NCBI RefSeq assembly: GCF_014635025.1
Contig: NZ_BMCE01000001.1
Span: 1,178,001-1,242,000, forward strand
Direction of reading: 5' to 3'
Length of the DNA stretch: 64,000 bases
From: Fictibacillus barbaricus
Lineage (GTDB): Bacteria > Bacillota > Bacilli > Bacillales > Fictibacillaceae
Below the pieces are notes generated by a model. The model had not been told where the DNA came from. It saw nothing but the letters and a program-made list of their open reading frames with translations, and ran no database searches. Shown here piece by piece: positions 16,553-25,339 of the stretch (within the stretch, counting starts at the first letter, position 1; every line of letters begins with the position of its first letter). Made by a program: the position numbers and the translations under genes.

Positions 16553-17224
16553 ATGAAGAAAAAAGCAGTAATCGTTCTAAGTGGAGGCCTTGATAGTACA
16601 ACCTGCATGGGCATAGCAAAAAAAGAAGGCTACGACCTGTACCCGATCACCTTCCATTACGGTCAGCGCCATAACCGTGAAGTAGAACAAGCGATAGAAG
16701 TAGGGAAATTTTATAATGTGGAAGATCATAGGATTGTAGATCTCACGTTTTTAAAAGATATCGGCGGAAGTGCCCTAACGGATGAGAAGTTGGATGTCCC
16801 AACTGAGGCAGAAGAGGGTATTCCTGTCACGTATGTTCCTGCAAGAAACATGATATTTCTTTCTCTTGCCAGTGCTTATGCCGAAGTAATCGGAGCAACT
16901 GCTGTATATACGGGAGTATCAGCTGTTGATTTTAGCGGTTACCCGGATTGCCGTCCTGAATTTATCCAGAGTATGGAAGAGACGATCAATTTGGCTACTA
17001 AAGCCGGTGTAACAGGAAAGAACATTTCTGTAGAAACACCGCTCATTCATCTTTCCAAAAAAGATACGATCGAAAAAGGATTGTCACTAGACGTTCCCTA
17101 TGGATTAACAACGTCTTGTTATAATGGAAAAGAAACTGCCTGCGGCAAATGCGACAGCTGTGTCTTGCGTTTAAAAGGTTTTAAAGAAGCGGGTGCCAAA
17201 GACCCGATTCCCTACGAAAACTAG
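16553..17224 (+). CDS. queC: 7-cyano-7-deazaguanine synthase QueC
   Basis: A 223-aa ATP-dependent enzyme that turns 7-carboxy-7-deazaguanine and ammonia into preQ0. The PP-loop SGGLDS is at 10-15. The C-terminal zinc site (CYNGKETACGKCDSC) has four cysteines in the pattern Cx8CxxC xxC. It starts two bases after queE. In B. subtilis the order is queC-D-E-F; here it is D-E-C and queF is detached. The transcript runs into a long hairpin before ytoP that could act as its terminator. Confidence 0.95.
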   Translation: MKKKAVIVLSGGLDSTTCMGIAKKEGYDLYPITFHYGQRHNREVEQAIEVGKFYNVEDHRIVDLTFLKDIGGSALTDEKLDVPTEAEEGIPVTYVPARNMIFLSLASAYAEVIGATAVYTGVSAVDFSGYPDCRPEFIQSMEETINLATKAGVTGKNISVETPLIHLSKKDTIEKGLSLDVPYGLTTSCYNGKETACGKCDSCVLRLKGFKEAGAKDPIPYEN

Positions 17225-17243
17225 AACATTCATAAACCTAGAA

Positions 17244-17307
17244 AACCCCTTCTGATTAGGTGTACAATAAATGTGTACATAGGATCAATTAGAAGGGGTT
17301 GTTTTTA
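17244..17307 (+). promoter_or_regulatory. Long hairpin covering the ytoP ribosome site; possible queC terminator
   Basis: AACCCCTTCTGATT (17244-17257) pairs with AATTAGAAGGGGTT (17287-17300) over 14 positions, one a G-U pair. Inside, two copies of TGTACA (17261-17266, 17274-17279) can form another 6-bp stem. GTTTTTAT follows the 3' arm, as in an intrinsic terminator. The 3' arm contains AGAAGGGG, the ytoP ribosome site. A TACAAT at 17263-17268 could be a -10 from which a transcript would lack the 5' arm. Confidence 0.65.
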
Positions 17308-17308
17308 T

Positions 17309-18379
17309 ATGAATAAAGAAACACTCGATTTGTTTAAAACGTTGACCGAGTTGCCTGGTGCTCCAGGTTTTGAGCGAGATATCCGCAATTTTGTCCGTAA
17401 GGAAATCGAACCTGTATCAGACGAAATTATTCAAGACGGGCTTGGCAGTATATTCGGTGTGAAAAAAGGAAACGGTCCTAAGATCATGGTAGCTGGACAC
17501 ATGGATGAAGTAGGATTCATGGTTACGAAGATCACAAAGAACGGGATGCTTAAATTTCAGGAATTAGGCGGCTGGTGGAGCCAGGTGCTTTTAGCACAGC
17601 GTGTGAACATTTATACAGATAAAGGAGATGTAATTACAGGTATTATTGGTTCAACACCTCCACACCTTCTTTCTGAAGATCAGAGAAACAGACCGATGGG
17701 CATTAAAAACATGTATATTGATATCGGTGCTGATGATGATAAAGAGGCTCATAGCATGGGGATAAGACCTGGTCAGCAAATTGTTCCGATCTGTCCTTTT
17801 ACACCAATGACAAACCCAAAAAAGATCATGGCAAAAGCTTGGGATAACCGATATGGTGTAGGGCTTGCTATTGAGCTTTTAAAAGAATTAGAAGATGTAA
17901 CCTTACCAAACGAACTATACAGTGGAGCTACAGTACAAGAAGAAGTAGGTCTCCGCGGCTCAAAAACAGCTGCAAACTTAATTCAGCCTGATTTGTTCTT
18001 CGCCTTAGATGCAAGCCCAGCGAACGACATGATGGGGGACAAGAGTGAATTTGGTCAGCTTGGTAAAGGAGCATTATTACGTATCTTAGACAGAACGATG
18101 GTGACTCATAGAGGGATGAGAGAATACATTCTGGATACTGCTGAAACGCATAATATTCCATACCAATATTTCATCTCTCAAGGCGGTACAGATGCAGGAA
18201 GTGTTCACGTTTCAGGAAATGGTGTACCTTCAGCAGTAATCGGGATCTGTTCTCGATATATACATACACATGCCTCAATAATCCATGTTGATGACTATGC
18301 TGCTGCAAAAGAACTTCTTGTTAAACTTGTAAAATCTGCAGATGAATCAACACTTAAAACGATATTAGAAAACAGTTAA
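17309..18379 (+). CDS. ytoP: M42-family aminopeptidase (YtoP)
   Basis: A 356-aa cytoplasmic dinuclear-metal aminopeptidase of the glutamyl aminopeptidase/tetrahedral (TET) type. Metal ligands and catalytic residues visible are H64-x-D66 in [10 protein letters not shown]179 in AWDNRYG, the E211-E212 pair in QEEVG, an Asp near 234 in LDAS and a late His in THASI. Start chosen at ATG 17309, nine bases after AGAAGGGG; the frame is open upstream but there the codons lie inside a hairpin. Length equals B. subtilis YtoP (357). The preceding hairpin may modulate or insulate its expression. Confidence 0.92.
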   Translation: MNKETLDLFKTLTELPGAPGFERDIRNFVRKEIEPVSDEIIQDGLGSIFGVKKGNGPKIMVAGHMDEVGFMVTKITKNGMLKFQELGGWWSQVLLAQRVNIYTDKGDVITGIIGSTPPHLLSEDQRNRPMGIKNMYIDIGADDDKEAHSMGIRPGQQIVPICPFTPMTNPKKIMAKAWDNRYGVGLAIELLKELEDVTLPNELYSGATVQEEVGLRGSKTAANLIQPDLFFALDASPANDMMGDKSEFGQLGKGALLRILDRTMVTHRGMREYILDTAETHNIPYQYFISQGGTDAGSVHVSGNGVPSAVIGICSRYIHTHASIIHVDDYAAAKELLVKLVKSADESTLKTILENS

Positions 18380-18392
18380 GGATGAGTGCGTT

Positions 18393-18905
18393 ATGAAAAT
18401 TGGAATGGGGTCTTCAAATCCTGCGAAAATTAAAGCAGCTGATCCGTTTTTAGCCTACTTTAAAGAAGCTGAACTGCTATCATATTCTTCTGACTCCTTA
18501 GTTTCAGCTCAGCCTTTTTCCGATGAAGAAACAAAGGAAGGGGCTATTAACCGTGCCAAAGATTGCGTAAAGCAAGGAGCATCCATCGGACTTGGATTTG
18601 AGGGTGGTGTGATGGAAATGGAGGATGGCATGTACCTTTGTAATTGGGGAGCTGTTGCAGATAAAGACGGAAATGTCTTCTCTGCTGCAGGTGCACGCAT
18701 TCTGCTTCCTCTCTCTATAGTCGAGGGTCTAAAGCAAGGGCAGGAGCTTGGCACGCTCATGGGCGAATTCACACAGGATCCTGAGATCAGAAAAAAGGAT
18801 GGCGCGATCGGTGTCTTCACAAGCGGCATGCTAACGAGAAGTGAAATGTTCTTGCACATTTCCACTATTCTTTTAGGGCAATATGTTTATCATCTTAACC
18901 GTTAA
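18393..18905 (+). CDS. DUF84/YjjX-type inosine/xanthosine triphosphatase
   Basis: A 170-aa protein whose motifs SSNPAKI (7-13), a glutamate in DEETKEGAINRA (about 48-59), GFEGGV and DGAIGVFTSGMLTR match the DUF84 NTPase family. The characterised relatives (E. coli YjjX, MJ0226-like fold) remove non-canonical ITP and XTP from the nucleotide pool. It starts 13 bp after ytoP with the weak ribosome site GGATGAG, so it is probably cotranscribed with it. Substrate specificity is inferred from the family. Confidence 0.8.
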   Translation: MKIGMGSSNPAKIKAADPFLAYFKEAELLSYSSDSLVSAQPFSDEETKEGAINRAKDCVKQGASIGLGFEGGVMEMEDGMYLCNWGAVADKDGNVFSAAGARILLPLSIVEGLKQGQELGTLMGEFTQDPEIRKKDGAIGVFTSGMLTRSEMFLHISTILLGQYVYHLNR

Positions 18906-18947
18906 GATATAAACCGACAACAATAAAACACATAAATGTTATTATAA

Positions 18948-18989
18948 GGCTGGCAATGAAGGTAACTCCTCAGTTGTCAGCCCTTTTTG
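18948..18989 (+). terminator. Terminator after the DUF84 gene
   Basis: GGCTGGCA (18948-18955) pairs with TGTCAGCC (18975-18982), one G-U pair, followed by CTTTTTG. Confidence 0.75.
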
Positions 18990-19066
18990 TACAAAAGATA
19001 CGATAGCAAGGAATGAACAAATGTGTTCTGGGCAGATTAGAAACAAAAAAATAAGGCGGCTTTTTT

Positions 19067-20092
19067 ATGAATCGATCTGTAAAGAGCATCTTAATCATTT
19101 TTTTCTTCATTTTGGCAGGTTTTATTGCGTGGGTTATCTATGAAGCTAAACCTGTAAAAGGTACAGCAGAAAAATCGATTATCGTAAAAGCGAATAGTGA
19201 TTACTCTGTATTATCTCAGCAGCTTCAGCATGAAGGTTTTATAAACAATTCTTTTCTTTTTTCTTTATATGGAACATTAACGGGTAAAAAAGAAATGATT
19301 GCTGCAGGAGAGCATACGATCAAGCAAGGGTCTGACTTTAACGAAATATTTGCTGATCTTTCTACGTTACAGAACGAAACAGAGGCAAATGAAGTTATTG
19401 TTCCGGAAGGGCTAACGGTGATTGAACTTGCAGATAGATTAAGTGAAAAAGAAATTGTAGATCGAACTGCATTTCTTGAAAAAGCAAAAACGTTAAACAC
19501 CCTTACGAAAGAACAGCGAGAAAGTTTGCAGCTTAATGATGAAAAGCAAAATCTTGAAACAAAATATGCTGTAGAAGGTCTGCTTTTTCCGGATACCTAT
19601 TTCTTTGAAAAGAAGATGGATGAAGGAGAGGTCATCCGCCAGATGACCGAGCGGATGATTGAAAAAATGGAAGACCTAACGATTACTACCAACCAGACAC
19701 CTTATGAAATGATCACATTGGCCTCCATTATTGAAAAAGAAGCATTATTAAATAAAGAAAAGAGAACAATTGCAGGCGTCTTTATAAACCGGATCCGAGA
19801 AAAGAAGAAATTACAATCTTGTTCAACGGTTCAATACTTGCTGGATAAACCAAAAGCAGCTCTTAAAAGAAAAGACTTAAAAATTAAGAGTCCATACAAC
19901 ACCTATATAAACTCAGGACTTCCGCCCGGACCTATAGCAAGTCCGGACCTTCCTTCTTTAGAAGCGGCAGCAGACCCTGAACAGCACGATTTTTATTACT
20001 TTGTTGCAAAACAGGATGGTACTTGGAGTCATTATTTTTCAAAGACATATAGAGAACATAAAAAATACACTCGATTAAGTGGGAATTATTAA
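19067..20092 (+). CDS. MltG/YceG-like endolytic murein transglycosylase
   Basis: A 341-aa membrane-anchored protein: transmembrane helix at about 8-25, a LysM-like/MltG N-terminal module, then the YceG catalytic domain with LLFPDTYFF (172-180), the catalytic E223 in ASIIEKEA, SPYNTY (275-280) and GLPPGPI (284-290). MltG cuts nascent glycan strands next to the membrane and sets their length. B. subtilis carries its MltG homologue (YrrL) elsewhere, so this may be an additional paralogue or a relocated gene; a genome-wide count would be needed to tell. Ribosome site AAGGCGG. Confidence 0.85.
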   Translation: MNRSVKSILIIFFFILAGFIAWVIYEAKPVKGTAEKSIIVKANSDYSVLSQQLQHEGFINNSFLFSLYGTLTGKKEMIAAGEHTIKQGSDFNEIFADLSTLQNETEANEVIVPEGLTVIELADRLSEKEIVDRTAFLEKAKTLNTLTKEQRESLQLNDEKQNLETKYAVEGLLFPDTYFFEKKMDEGEVIRQMTERMIEKMEDLTITTNQTPYEMITLASIIEKEALLNKEKRTIAGVFINRIREKKKLQSCSTVQYLLDKPKAALKRKDLKIKSPYNTYINSGLPPGPIASPDLPSLEAAADPEQHDFYYFVAKQDGTWSHYFSKTYREHKKYTRLSGNY

Positions 20093-20118
20093 ACCCCGGT
20101 GAAGAAATCACCGGGGCT
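20093..20118. terminator. Terminator between convergent mltG-like and chemoreceptor genes
   Basis: Perfect 9-bp stem CCCCGGTGA/TCACCGGGG with AGAAA loop (20094-20116). T-tracts on both sides are short. Confidence 0.7.
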
Positions 20119-20128
20119 CGTCTTAAGA

Positions 20129-22297
20129 TTAATCTTTTATTTCTTCATTAATTAAATGTTTGTTCCTTTGATCCTCTTGTTCATGATCGGTATCCCATGT
20201 TTCTGCTTCTGCCATATAATCATCAATTTCCAGATCACTAGTTACATCTTCGGTTTCTTCGGATTCAACTGCATCAGACGCAGCTGCAGCTTCTTCCCAA
20301 TTGTCCATAAATTCTATATTTCCACTCTCATTAAGGGTGATCACATCTTCGCCTAGCTGGAACTGATCAACCTCTTGCTGAAGGGTAAGCGCAATTTCCT
20401 GTAGTTCTGTTGCTGCCAAGTTAACTTGATGAATCGCTTCTTTTTGATGAATGCTTGAAGCACTTACTTGTTCACTTGTTGCAACGGATTCCTCAGATAT
20501 CGCACTAACTTCAAATAATTTCTCAGATAAATTCTCCTTGGCTGATTCAACTCGGGTAATGGCACCCTTCACTTGATTGATTCTGCCATTGATCTGTGAC
20601 ACATTATGAATGATACTGCTAAACGCTTTTTCTGTCTGTTGAACAGATTCAACTTGATCGTTTCGATATTGCTCAAAACGAACGGTTTCTTTGGATAATA
20701 ATTCCATCTGGCTTGTCATCGACTTGACGAGCTGCTGGATTCTAAGTGCTTCATTCTTTGAGCGTTCCGCAAGTTTTCTGACCTCACTTGCCACTACTGA
20801 AAACCCTCTTCCGGCTTCTCCTGCTCTAGCGGATTCTATTGCCGCATTCAATGCGAGCAGATCTGTACTTCCTGCTATCTCTTGAATCGTTTTCACAATA
20901 GAATTAATCTGTTTTGATTGTTGGCTCGCATGCTGAATCTCAGAGATCAGACTTTGAGCCAATTCAAGGAAAGCTTCAGAATGCGTATTCAATTGATGAA
21001 CAATGGTTGAACCTGCTTTTCCTTCGTTTTCAGCGTTTTGAGCATCTAGAGCAATCGCATCGCTTATAATGGCTGTCTCTTTGATGGACTCTGTAACACC
21101 TGATAATAAAAGAGTGCATTCTTGCAGATGGTCTGCCTGACTTTGTGCTCCAGTTGCCACTTGTGAGATCGCTTCTGTTACTTCATCACTTTGAGCGGTT
21201 GTTTCTTCTGATACGGCTGCTAGGTTTTGAGAAGAGCCTGTTAGCTTTTCTGCTGCAAATTTAACTTCCGTCATTGATTTTTGCATTTTCTCTGCCATCG
21301 CATTAAATGTTTGAGCCAACTCACCCATCTCATCTTTAGACTGCGTCTCGACACGGTAGGAAAGATCTCCTTCACCAATAACAGATGCCCCTTCTTTCAG
21401 GACAGTGATAGAAGATTGTATAGAGCGAAGAAGCCAGATACCAAGAACACTTAGAACTCCAAGGATAAGCAAGCTAAGAACGATTAAACTGATCGTAAGC
21501 CAGAACTTAACAGACTTTTGCTTCTTGCTAAGCTCTTCTGTCTCTTTGAGCAAGTTCTTCTCAGCATCTTCAGTAGACTGATCAACTACTCCTGCAATTT
21601 TCTCGAACGTTTTAACGTCATCGTCAATCTTCTTGGTAATAGTTTGTATCGTATCTGCAGAAGTTGTATACTTTAACAATTTTGATTTGAAATCTGATAA
21701 TTGTTCAGCAGGCAGGTTTTTTTCATCCAGCATCCGGTCAAAAACCTGTGCGCTCTCTTTAAAGTTCTTAACAGATGTGCTGTCGTATTTAATATGAACA
21801 TCCTTTTCATACGTCTGCATCTGAAGCAGTGTTATGAGCAGGGCTGAATCGTTCATCCCTTTAACCGTTTCTGCAAATTCATTGGATGTCTCGGACATTA
21901 TCTGTTTTAAAGATGTGAGCTGGGTGATAAGTCCTGTAGCTGAATTAAATGAAGTCTGATAAGCAGCCAGATCCTTTTGAATTCCTTCTAAAGCTGGATG
22001 GTTTGTTTCCTTTGCGATCTTGCTTGTTTCATTCTGCAAATTTTTTAGAAAGGTAAGTACGTTCTGCTTGGAATCTGCGCTCGGTGTTCTTAAGTATTCT
22101 TGTTCTAGTTTACGTACTTCATTAAACGAACTGCGAATGCTGTTACTGGAGAGTAACGATTGTTGCACATGTTCTCTTTCATTTTCCATTTGGGTGTTCT
22201 GCCATAAAAATAATCCAATAAATGCAAGTAATAGTAACATTCCGGCTAAACTGATAAGAAGCATCAGCCGAACTCTTTTTCTAATCGACATGTTCAT
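20129..22297 (-). CDS. Methyl-accepting chemotaxis protein
   Basis: A 722-aa transmembrane chemoreceptor. TM1 is at about 9-31; a helical-bundle ligand domain of about 235 residues lies outside; TM2 is at about 266-292 ([20 protein letters not shown]), then HAMP (about 293-345) and the signalling coiled coil. The hairpin tip that contacts CheA/CheW is recognisable as [21 protein letters not shown]. The last 80 or so residues, after the signalling domain, form an unusual acidic tail ([18 protein letters not shown] and similar) without a clear CheR-docking peptide. The gene is isolated from other chemotaxis genes and leftward. Ligand unknown. Confidence 0.9.
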   Translation of the reverse strand: MNMSIRKRVRLMLLISLAGMLLLLAFIGLFLWQNTQMENEREHVQQSLLSSNSIRSSFNEVRKLEQEYLRTPSADSKQNVLTFLKNLQNETSKIAKETNHPALEGIQKDLAAYQTSFNSATGLITQLTSLKQIMSETSNEFAETVKGMNDSALLITLLQMQTYEKDVHIKYDSTSVKNFKESAQVFDRMLDEKNLPAEQLSDFKSKLLKYTTSADTIQTITKKIDDDVKTFEKIAGVVDQSTEDAEKNLLKETEELSKKQKSVKFWLTISLIVLSLLILGVLSVLGIWLLRSIQSSITVLKEGASVIGEGDLSYRVETQSKDEMGELAQTFNAMAEKMQKSMTEVKFAAEKLTGSSQNLAAVSEETTAQSDEVTEAISQVATGAQSQADHLQECTLLLSGVTESIKETAIISDAIALDAQNAENEGKAGSTIVHQLNTHSEAFLELAQSLISEIQHASQQSKQINSIVKTIQEIAGSTDLLALNAAIESARAGEAGRGFSVVASEVRKLAERSKNEALRIQQLVKSMTSQMELLSKETVRFEQYRNDQVESVQQTEKAFSSIIHNVSQINGRINQVKGAITRVESAKENLSEKLFEVSAISEESVATSEQVSASSIHQKEAIHQVNLAATELQEIALTLQQEVDQFQLGEDVITLNESGNIEFMDNWEEAAAASDAVESEETEDVTSDLEIDDYMAEAETWDTDHEQEDQRNKHLINEEIKD

Positions 22298-22393
22298 ATG
22301 AATTCCCCCCTGACATTTTATCGGCTTTATTTAAATAACTTTGAGTTACTATGAAAAAACATAAGATAAAACCCACTGAAGTTTACACGTGTC

Positions 22394-22441
22394 TTTACAC
22401 CATGGTGAAACAAGTTATAATGTGTTAGGGACATGGTGAAA
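22394..22441 (+). promoter_or_regulatory. Promoter with palindromic operator for the EIIC-like gene
   Basis: TTTACA (22394-22399), 16-bp spacer, perfect TATAAT (22416-22421). The spacer contains the perfect 10-bp palindrome CACCATGGTG (22398-22407), and CATGGTGAAA recurs at 22401-22410 and 22432-22441, flanking the -10. This arrangement looks like a repressor site. Confidence 0.65.
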
Positions 22442-22467
22442 ACTGAAAGATAGAAGGAGTATATATC

Positions 22468-23475
22468 ATGAGGAATTACTTACATAAAAAGGGAGTCAGT
22501 CTATCTCCAAAAATTTATTTTATTACGGGATTTCAATATTTTGCGCTAGGGCTGATGGCTTCTCTAATAGTTGGCCTAATACTTAAAACGATAGGTGAGC
22601 AGCTTTCCCTACCTTTTTTTATAGAGATGGGACAACTGGCGATGAGTTTAATGGGTCCTGTTATAGGTACTGCGGTTGCATATGGATTAAAAGCACCCAC
22701 ACTCGTTATTTTTTCAGCTGGAATTGCAGGTGCAGCAGGAGCTGAGCTAGGAAGTGTTGCAGGCTGTTATGTTGCGGCAGTTATAGCTGTTGAAATAGGA
22801 AAGCTGGTTTCAGAGGAAACGAAGTTTGATATTTTGGTAACCCCTGCTGTGACAATCTTAACCGGATACACAGTTGCTACGTTCATAGGACCGGGAATCG
22901 ATCAATTTATGAAAGCATTTGGGCAGGTCGTGATGTGGTCGACAGAACAAAGACCATTGATCATGGGGATTCTAGTTGCAGTTTTATTGGGATTCGCACT
23001 AACAGGACCGATATCTTCAGCTGCTATAGCAATGATGCTAGGGCTTGAAGGACTTGCGGCAGGTGCAGCGACGATCGGATGCGCAGCTCAAATGATTGGG
23101 TTTGCCACTAGTTCCTTTAGGGAAAATGGATTTGGCGGCTGGTTTACACAAGGCATAGGAACATCAAAACTACAATTTCCAAATGTGGTGAAGAATCCAT
23201 TTATCCTGATCCCGCCTACAGCTGCTGGAATCATATTAGCACCGATAGGTATCATTTATTTCGGAATGGAAAATATTCCGGCTGGAGCAGGAATGGGTAC
23301 AAGTGGCCTTGTAGGGCAAATTATGACTCTCAGGACAATGGGCTTTACCTTTGAAACGTTTCTTGCTATATTTATTTTGCATTTTGCAGGACCAATGATC
23401 ATAAGTCTTCTACTCTCAGAATGGCTAAGAAAAAAAGGCTATATAAAATTTGGCGATATGAAGCTGAATCAATAA
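22468..23475 (+). CDS. PTS EIIC_2-like integral membrane protein
   Basis: A 335-aa, very hydrophobic Gly/Ala-rich protein with about 8-10 transmembrane helices. The family appears to be the PTS_EIIC_2 group, annotated as sugar-phosphotransferase subunit IIC. No EIIA or EIIB phosphorylation domain is fused or encoded nearby, so transport by a phosphotransferase mechanism is doubtful. It lies 13 bp before the thioredoxin-like ytpP and the two probably form an operon driven by the operator-containing promoter upstream. Ribosome site AGAAGGAG. Substrate unknown. Confidence 0.75.
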   Translation: MRNYLHKKGVSLSPKIYFITGFQYFALGLMASLIVGLILKTIGEQLSLPFFIEMGQLAMSLMGPVIGTAVAYGLKAPTLVIFSAGIAGAAGAELGSVAGCYVAAVIAVEIGKLVSEETKFDILVTPAVTILTGYTVATFIGPGIDQFMKAFGQVVMWSTEQRPLIMGILVAVLLGFALTGPISSAAIAMMLGLEGLAAGAATIGCAAQMIGFATSSFRENGFGGWFTQGIGTSKLQFPNVVKNPFILIPPTAAGIILAPIGIIYFGMENIPAGAGMGTSGLVGQIMTLRTMGFTFETFLAIFILHFAGPMIISLLLSEWLRKKGYIKFGDMKLNQ

Positions 23476-23488
23476 GGAGTTTTTAAAA

Positions 23489-23815
23489 ATGGAAAACATA
23501 AAATCAATTGAACAATTTAAGGAAACCATTAAATCAGGTGTTACAATAGCTGTCTTTTCAGCGGATTGGTGCCCTGACTGTGTAGTGATCAAACCAATAC
23601 TTCCTGAAATTGAGGAAGAGTTTTCAAGTTATCAATTTGTTTATGCAGATCGTGATGAGTTGATCGAGCTTTGTCAGGAGCTTGATATCTTTGGTATTCC
23701 GAGTTTCTTAGCTTTTAAAGATGGAGAAGAAATCGGACGATATGTGAATAAAGAAAGAAAGACGAAAGAGCAGATTGTTTCTTTTTTAGAAGAGCTGAAC
23801 ATTCCTTCAAAATAG
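23489..23815 (+). CDS. ytpP: Thioredoxin-like protein YtpP
   Basis: A 108-aa thioredoxin-fold protein with the active-site motif WCPDC (about 29-33), unlike the WCGPC of housekeeping thioredoxin, and the cis-proline loop FGIPSFLAF. The CPDC sequence suggests a different redox potential; B. subtilis YtpP is a thioredoxin-like protein of unknown client. It follows the EIIC-like gene closely with the site AAGGAG and is followed by the separate queF promoter. Confidence 0.85.
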   Translation: MENIKSIEQFKETIKSGVTIAVFSADWCPDCVVIKPILPEIEEEFSSYQFVYADRDELIELCQELDIFGIPSFLAFKDGEEIGRYVNKERKTKEQIVSFLEELNIPSK

Positions 23816-23827
23816 TATAAAAGAGTA

Positions 23828-23836
23828 TGTTATAAT
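23828..23836 (+). promoter_or_regulatory. Extended -10 promoter of queF
   Basis: TG-T-TATAAT, a perfect extended -10, 43 bp before the queF ATG. The implied leader of about 36 nt is too short to hold a preQ1 aptamer. Confidence 0.6.
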
Positions 23837-23878
23837 AGCAAAAAATGATTCTTTTAAAGTGAAGGGAAGTTACTCATA

Positions 23879-24304
23879 ATGGCTAAAGTTGAAGTAAACC
23901 ATAGTAAATATGAAGGTATTCGATTCGATATACAAGATGAAAACGTAATCCTGGTTGATATATTAGAAACGATTCCATACGAATATGTAGGAAAAGATAC
24001 GTTGGTTACGATTCCTACTACTGAATTTACATCTGTATGTCCTTGGTCTGGTCTTCCGGATTTTGCAGATATTATCATCAGCTATATTCCAAATGAAGAT
24101 CTCGTGGAGATGAAGTCCTTAAAGTATTATCTAACTTCATACCGTAACGTCGGGATCTATCAAGAACATGCTACGAACCGAATTTTGGAAGATCTAGTCA
24201 AACTATTAAAACCTAAGTATATCAAGGTAACAGGAAACTGGAATGCTCGTGGCGGACTAGGAACTGAAGTAGTCGTAGAATATAAAGAAGATAGCAACAA
24301 ATAA
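23879..24304 (+). CDS. queF: NADPH-dependent 7-cyano-7-deazaguanine reductase QueF
   Basis: A 141-aa type I (unimodular) QueF that reduces the nitrile of preQ0 to the aminomethyl group of preQ1. The catalytic cysteine is in FTSVCPWSGLPDFA (about residues 46-60), and the substrate-binding ELKS-like motif reads EMKSLKYYLTSYRN. It is normally the last gene of queCDEF; here it is separated from queDEC by about 6.7 kb and placed behind ytpP with its own extended -10 promoter. No riboswitch precedes it. Ribosome site GAAGGGAAG. Confidence 0.95.
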   Translation: MAKVEVNHSKYEGIRFDIQDENVILVDILETIPYEYVGKDTLVTIPTTEFTSVCPWSGLPDFADIIISYIPNEDLVEMKSLKYYLTSYRNVGIYQEHATNRILEDLVKLLKPKYIKVTGNWNARGGLGTEVVVEYKEDSNK

Positions 24305-24308
24305 TTGC

Positions 24309-24335
24309 AGAAAACCTCCTTTAGGAGGTTTTTCA
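24309..24335 (+). terminator. queF terminator
   Basis: AAACCTCC/GGAGGTTT stem (24312-24331) followed by TTTTCAC. Confidence 0.82.
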
Positions 24336-24378
24336 CGTTAAAAGAAGACGTTCTAAAATGGAAGGGAGGATCTATTTC

Positions 24379-25191
24379 ATGAGTAGTTCAATCAAACTAA
24401 AAAAGGCTCTCGAGGAAAGACTGTCTAGTCCTGAACGTGAGATTGTGTATGATAGAGACGAAGAAACCTTAAGAATAACAGACAATAAAACAGGTAAAGG
24501 TGTTTCTCTTTCACTAGGAGGGCTCAGTGCACGCTGGGCAAAGGAAAAAGATGAGCTTCTTGAAGAACTTGTATATTATGTGGAAGAAGGATTGAACGCT
24601 ATACATCAAAAAGCAGATGACAATGTTTTATCACGTATCTTTCCAGTTATCCGTTCCGCATCTTTTCCTCATGAAACACCAGAGGGTGAGGCTCTCTTTT
24701 ATCAGGAGCATACTGCTGAAACACGAATATATTATGCTTTAGACCTAGGCAAAACCTATAAACTTTTAACGAATGATAAAATGAAGGAGTTAAAAGTGGT
24801 GGAGTCTCAGGTTCTGGATGCAGCGCGCTTTAATGTAAAGCGGTTATCAACAGACTATAAACAGGATCAGGTTGCCGAAAATACTTTTTACTTTTTAAAT
24901 CATAATGATGGATACGATGCGAGCCGTGTTCTAAATATAAATTTCTTAGAAGAAATGAAAAATAAGATCACAGGCGAGATGGCTGTAGCTGTACCACATC
25001 AGGATGTACTTATCATAGCGGATATTAAGAACAAACAAGGATATGATATCTTAGCTCAAATGGCGATGCAATTCTTTATGAATGGCCGTGTACCTGTAAC
25101 CGCCCTGCCTTTTATTTATGAAAACAGGGAACTTGAACCAGTCTTTATTTTAGCCAAAAATAAACCAATAGAAGATGAAACAAACGAGTGA
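24379..25191 (+). CDS. ytpQ: DUF1444 protein YtpQ
   Basis: A 270-aa soluble protein of the DUF1444 family, whose members are uncharacterised. The start is ATG 24379, nine bases after GGAAGGGAGG; an upstream in-frame ATG at 24358 lies before that site. No enzyme motif, signal or membrane helix is visible; the C-terminal half (MAVAVPHQDVLIIADIKN...YDILAQMAMQFFMNG) is the most family-like part. In B. subtilis the order is ytpP-ytpQ-ytpR-ytpS; here ytpR, encoding an EMAP/tRNA-binding domain protein, is absent between ytpQ and sftA. Confidence 0.82.
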   Translation: MSSSIKLKKALEERLSSPEREIVYDRDEETLRITDNKTGKGVSLSLGGLSARWAKEKDELLEELVYYVEEGLNAIHQKADDNVLSRIFPVIRSASFPHETPEGEALFYQEHTAETRIYYALDLGKTYKLLTNDKMKELKVVESQVLDAARFNVKRLSTDYKQDQVAENTFYFLNHNDGYDASRVLNINFLEEMKNKITGEMAVAVPHQDVLIIADIKNKQGYDILAQMAMQFFMNGRVPVTALPFIYENRELEPVFILAKNKPIEDETNE

Positions 25192-25199
25192 TATATAAT

Positions 25200-25232
25200 A
25201 AAAAAGCCGCTAGAGCATCTAGTGGTTTTTAT
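25200..25232 (+). terminator. ytpQ terminator
   Basis: CCGCTAGA/TCTAGTGG stem (25207-25225, one G-U pair) with A-run before and TTTTTATTTC after. Confidence 0.8.
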
Positions 25233-25339
25233 TTCTTATAGCCTTTTGAATGTATGTGCTGCAAATAGATATTTATACTATTGTTTCTCTTCTATTTTCG
25301 CTACAATAAAGAAACAACCCAACAGAAATAGGTGAGAAA

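Noticed and set aside
23828-23878. Search for a second preQ1 aptamer in front of queF
   Set aside because: The leader after the extended -10 is only about 36 nt and lacks the GGTTC/CCC and A-rich tail elements.
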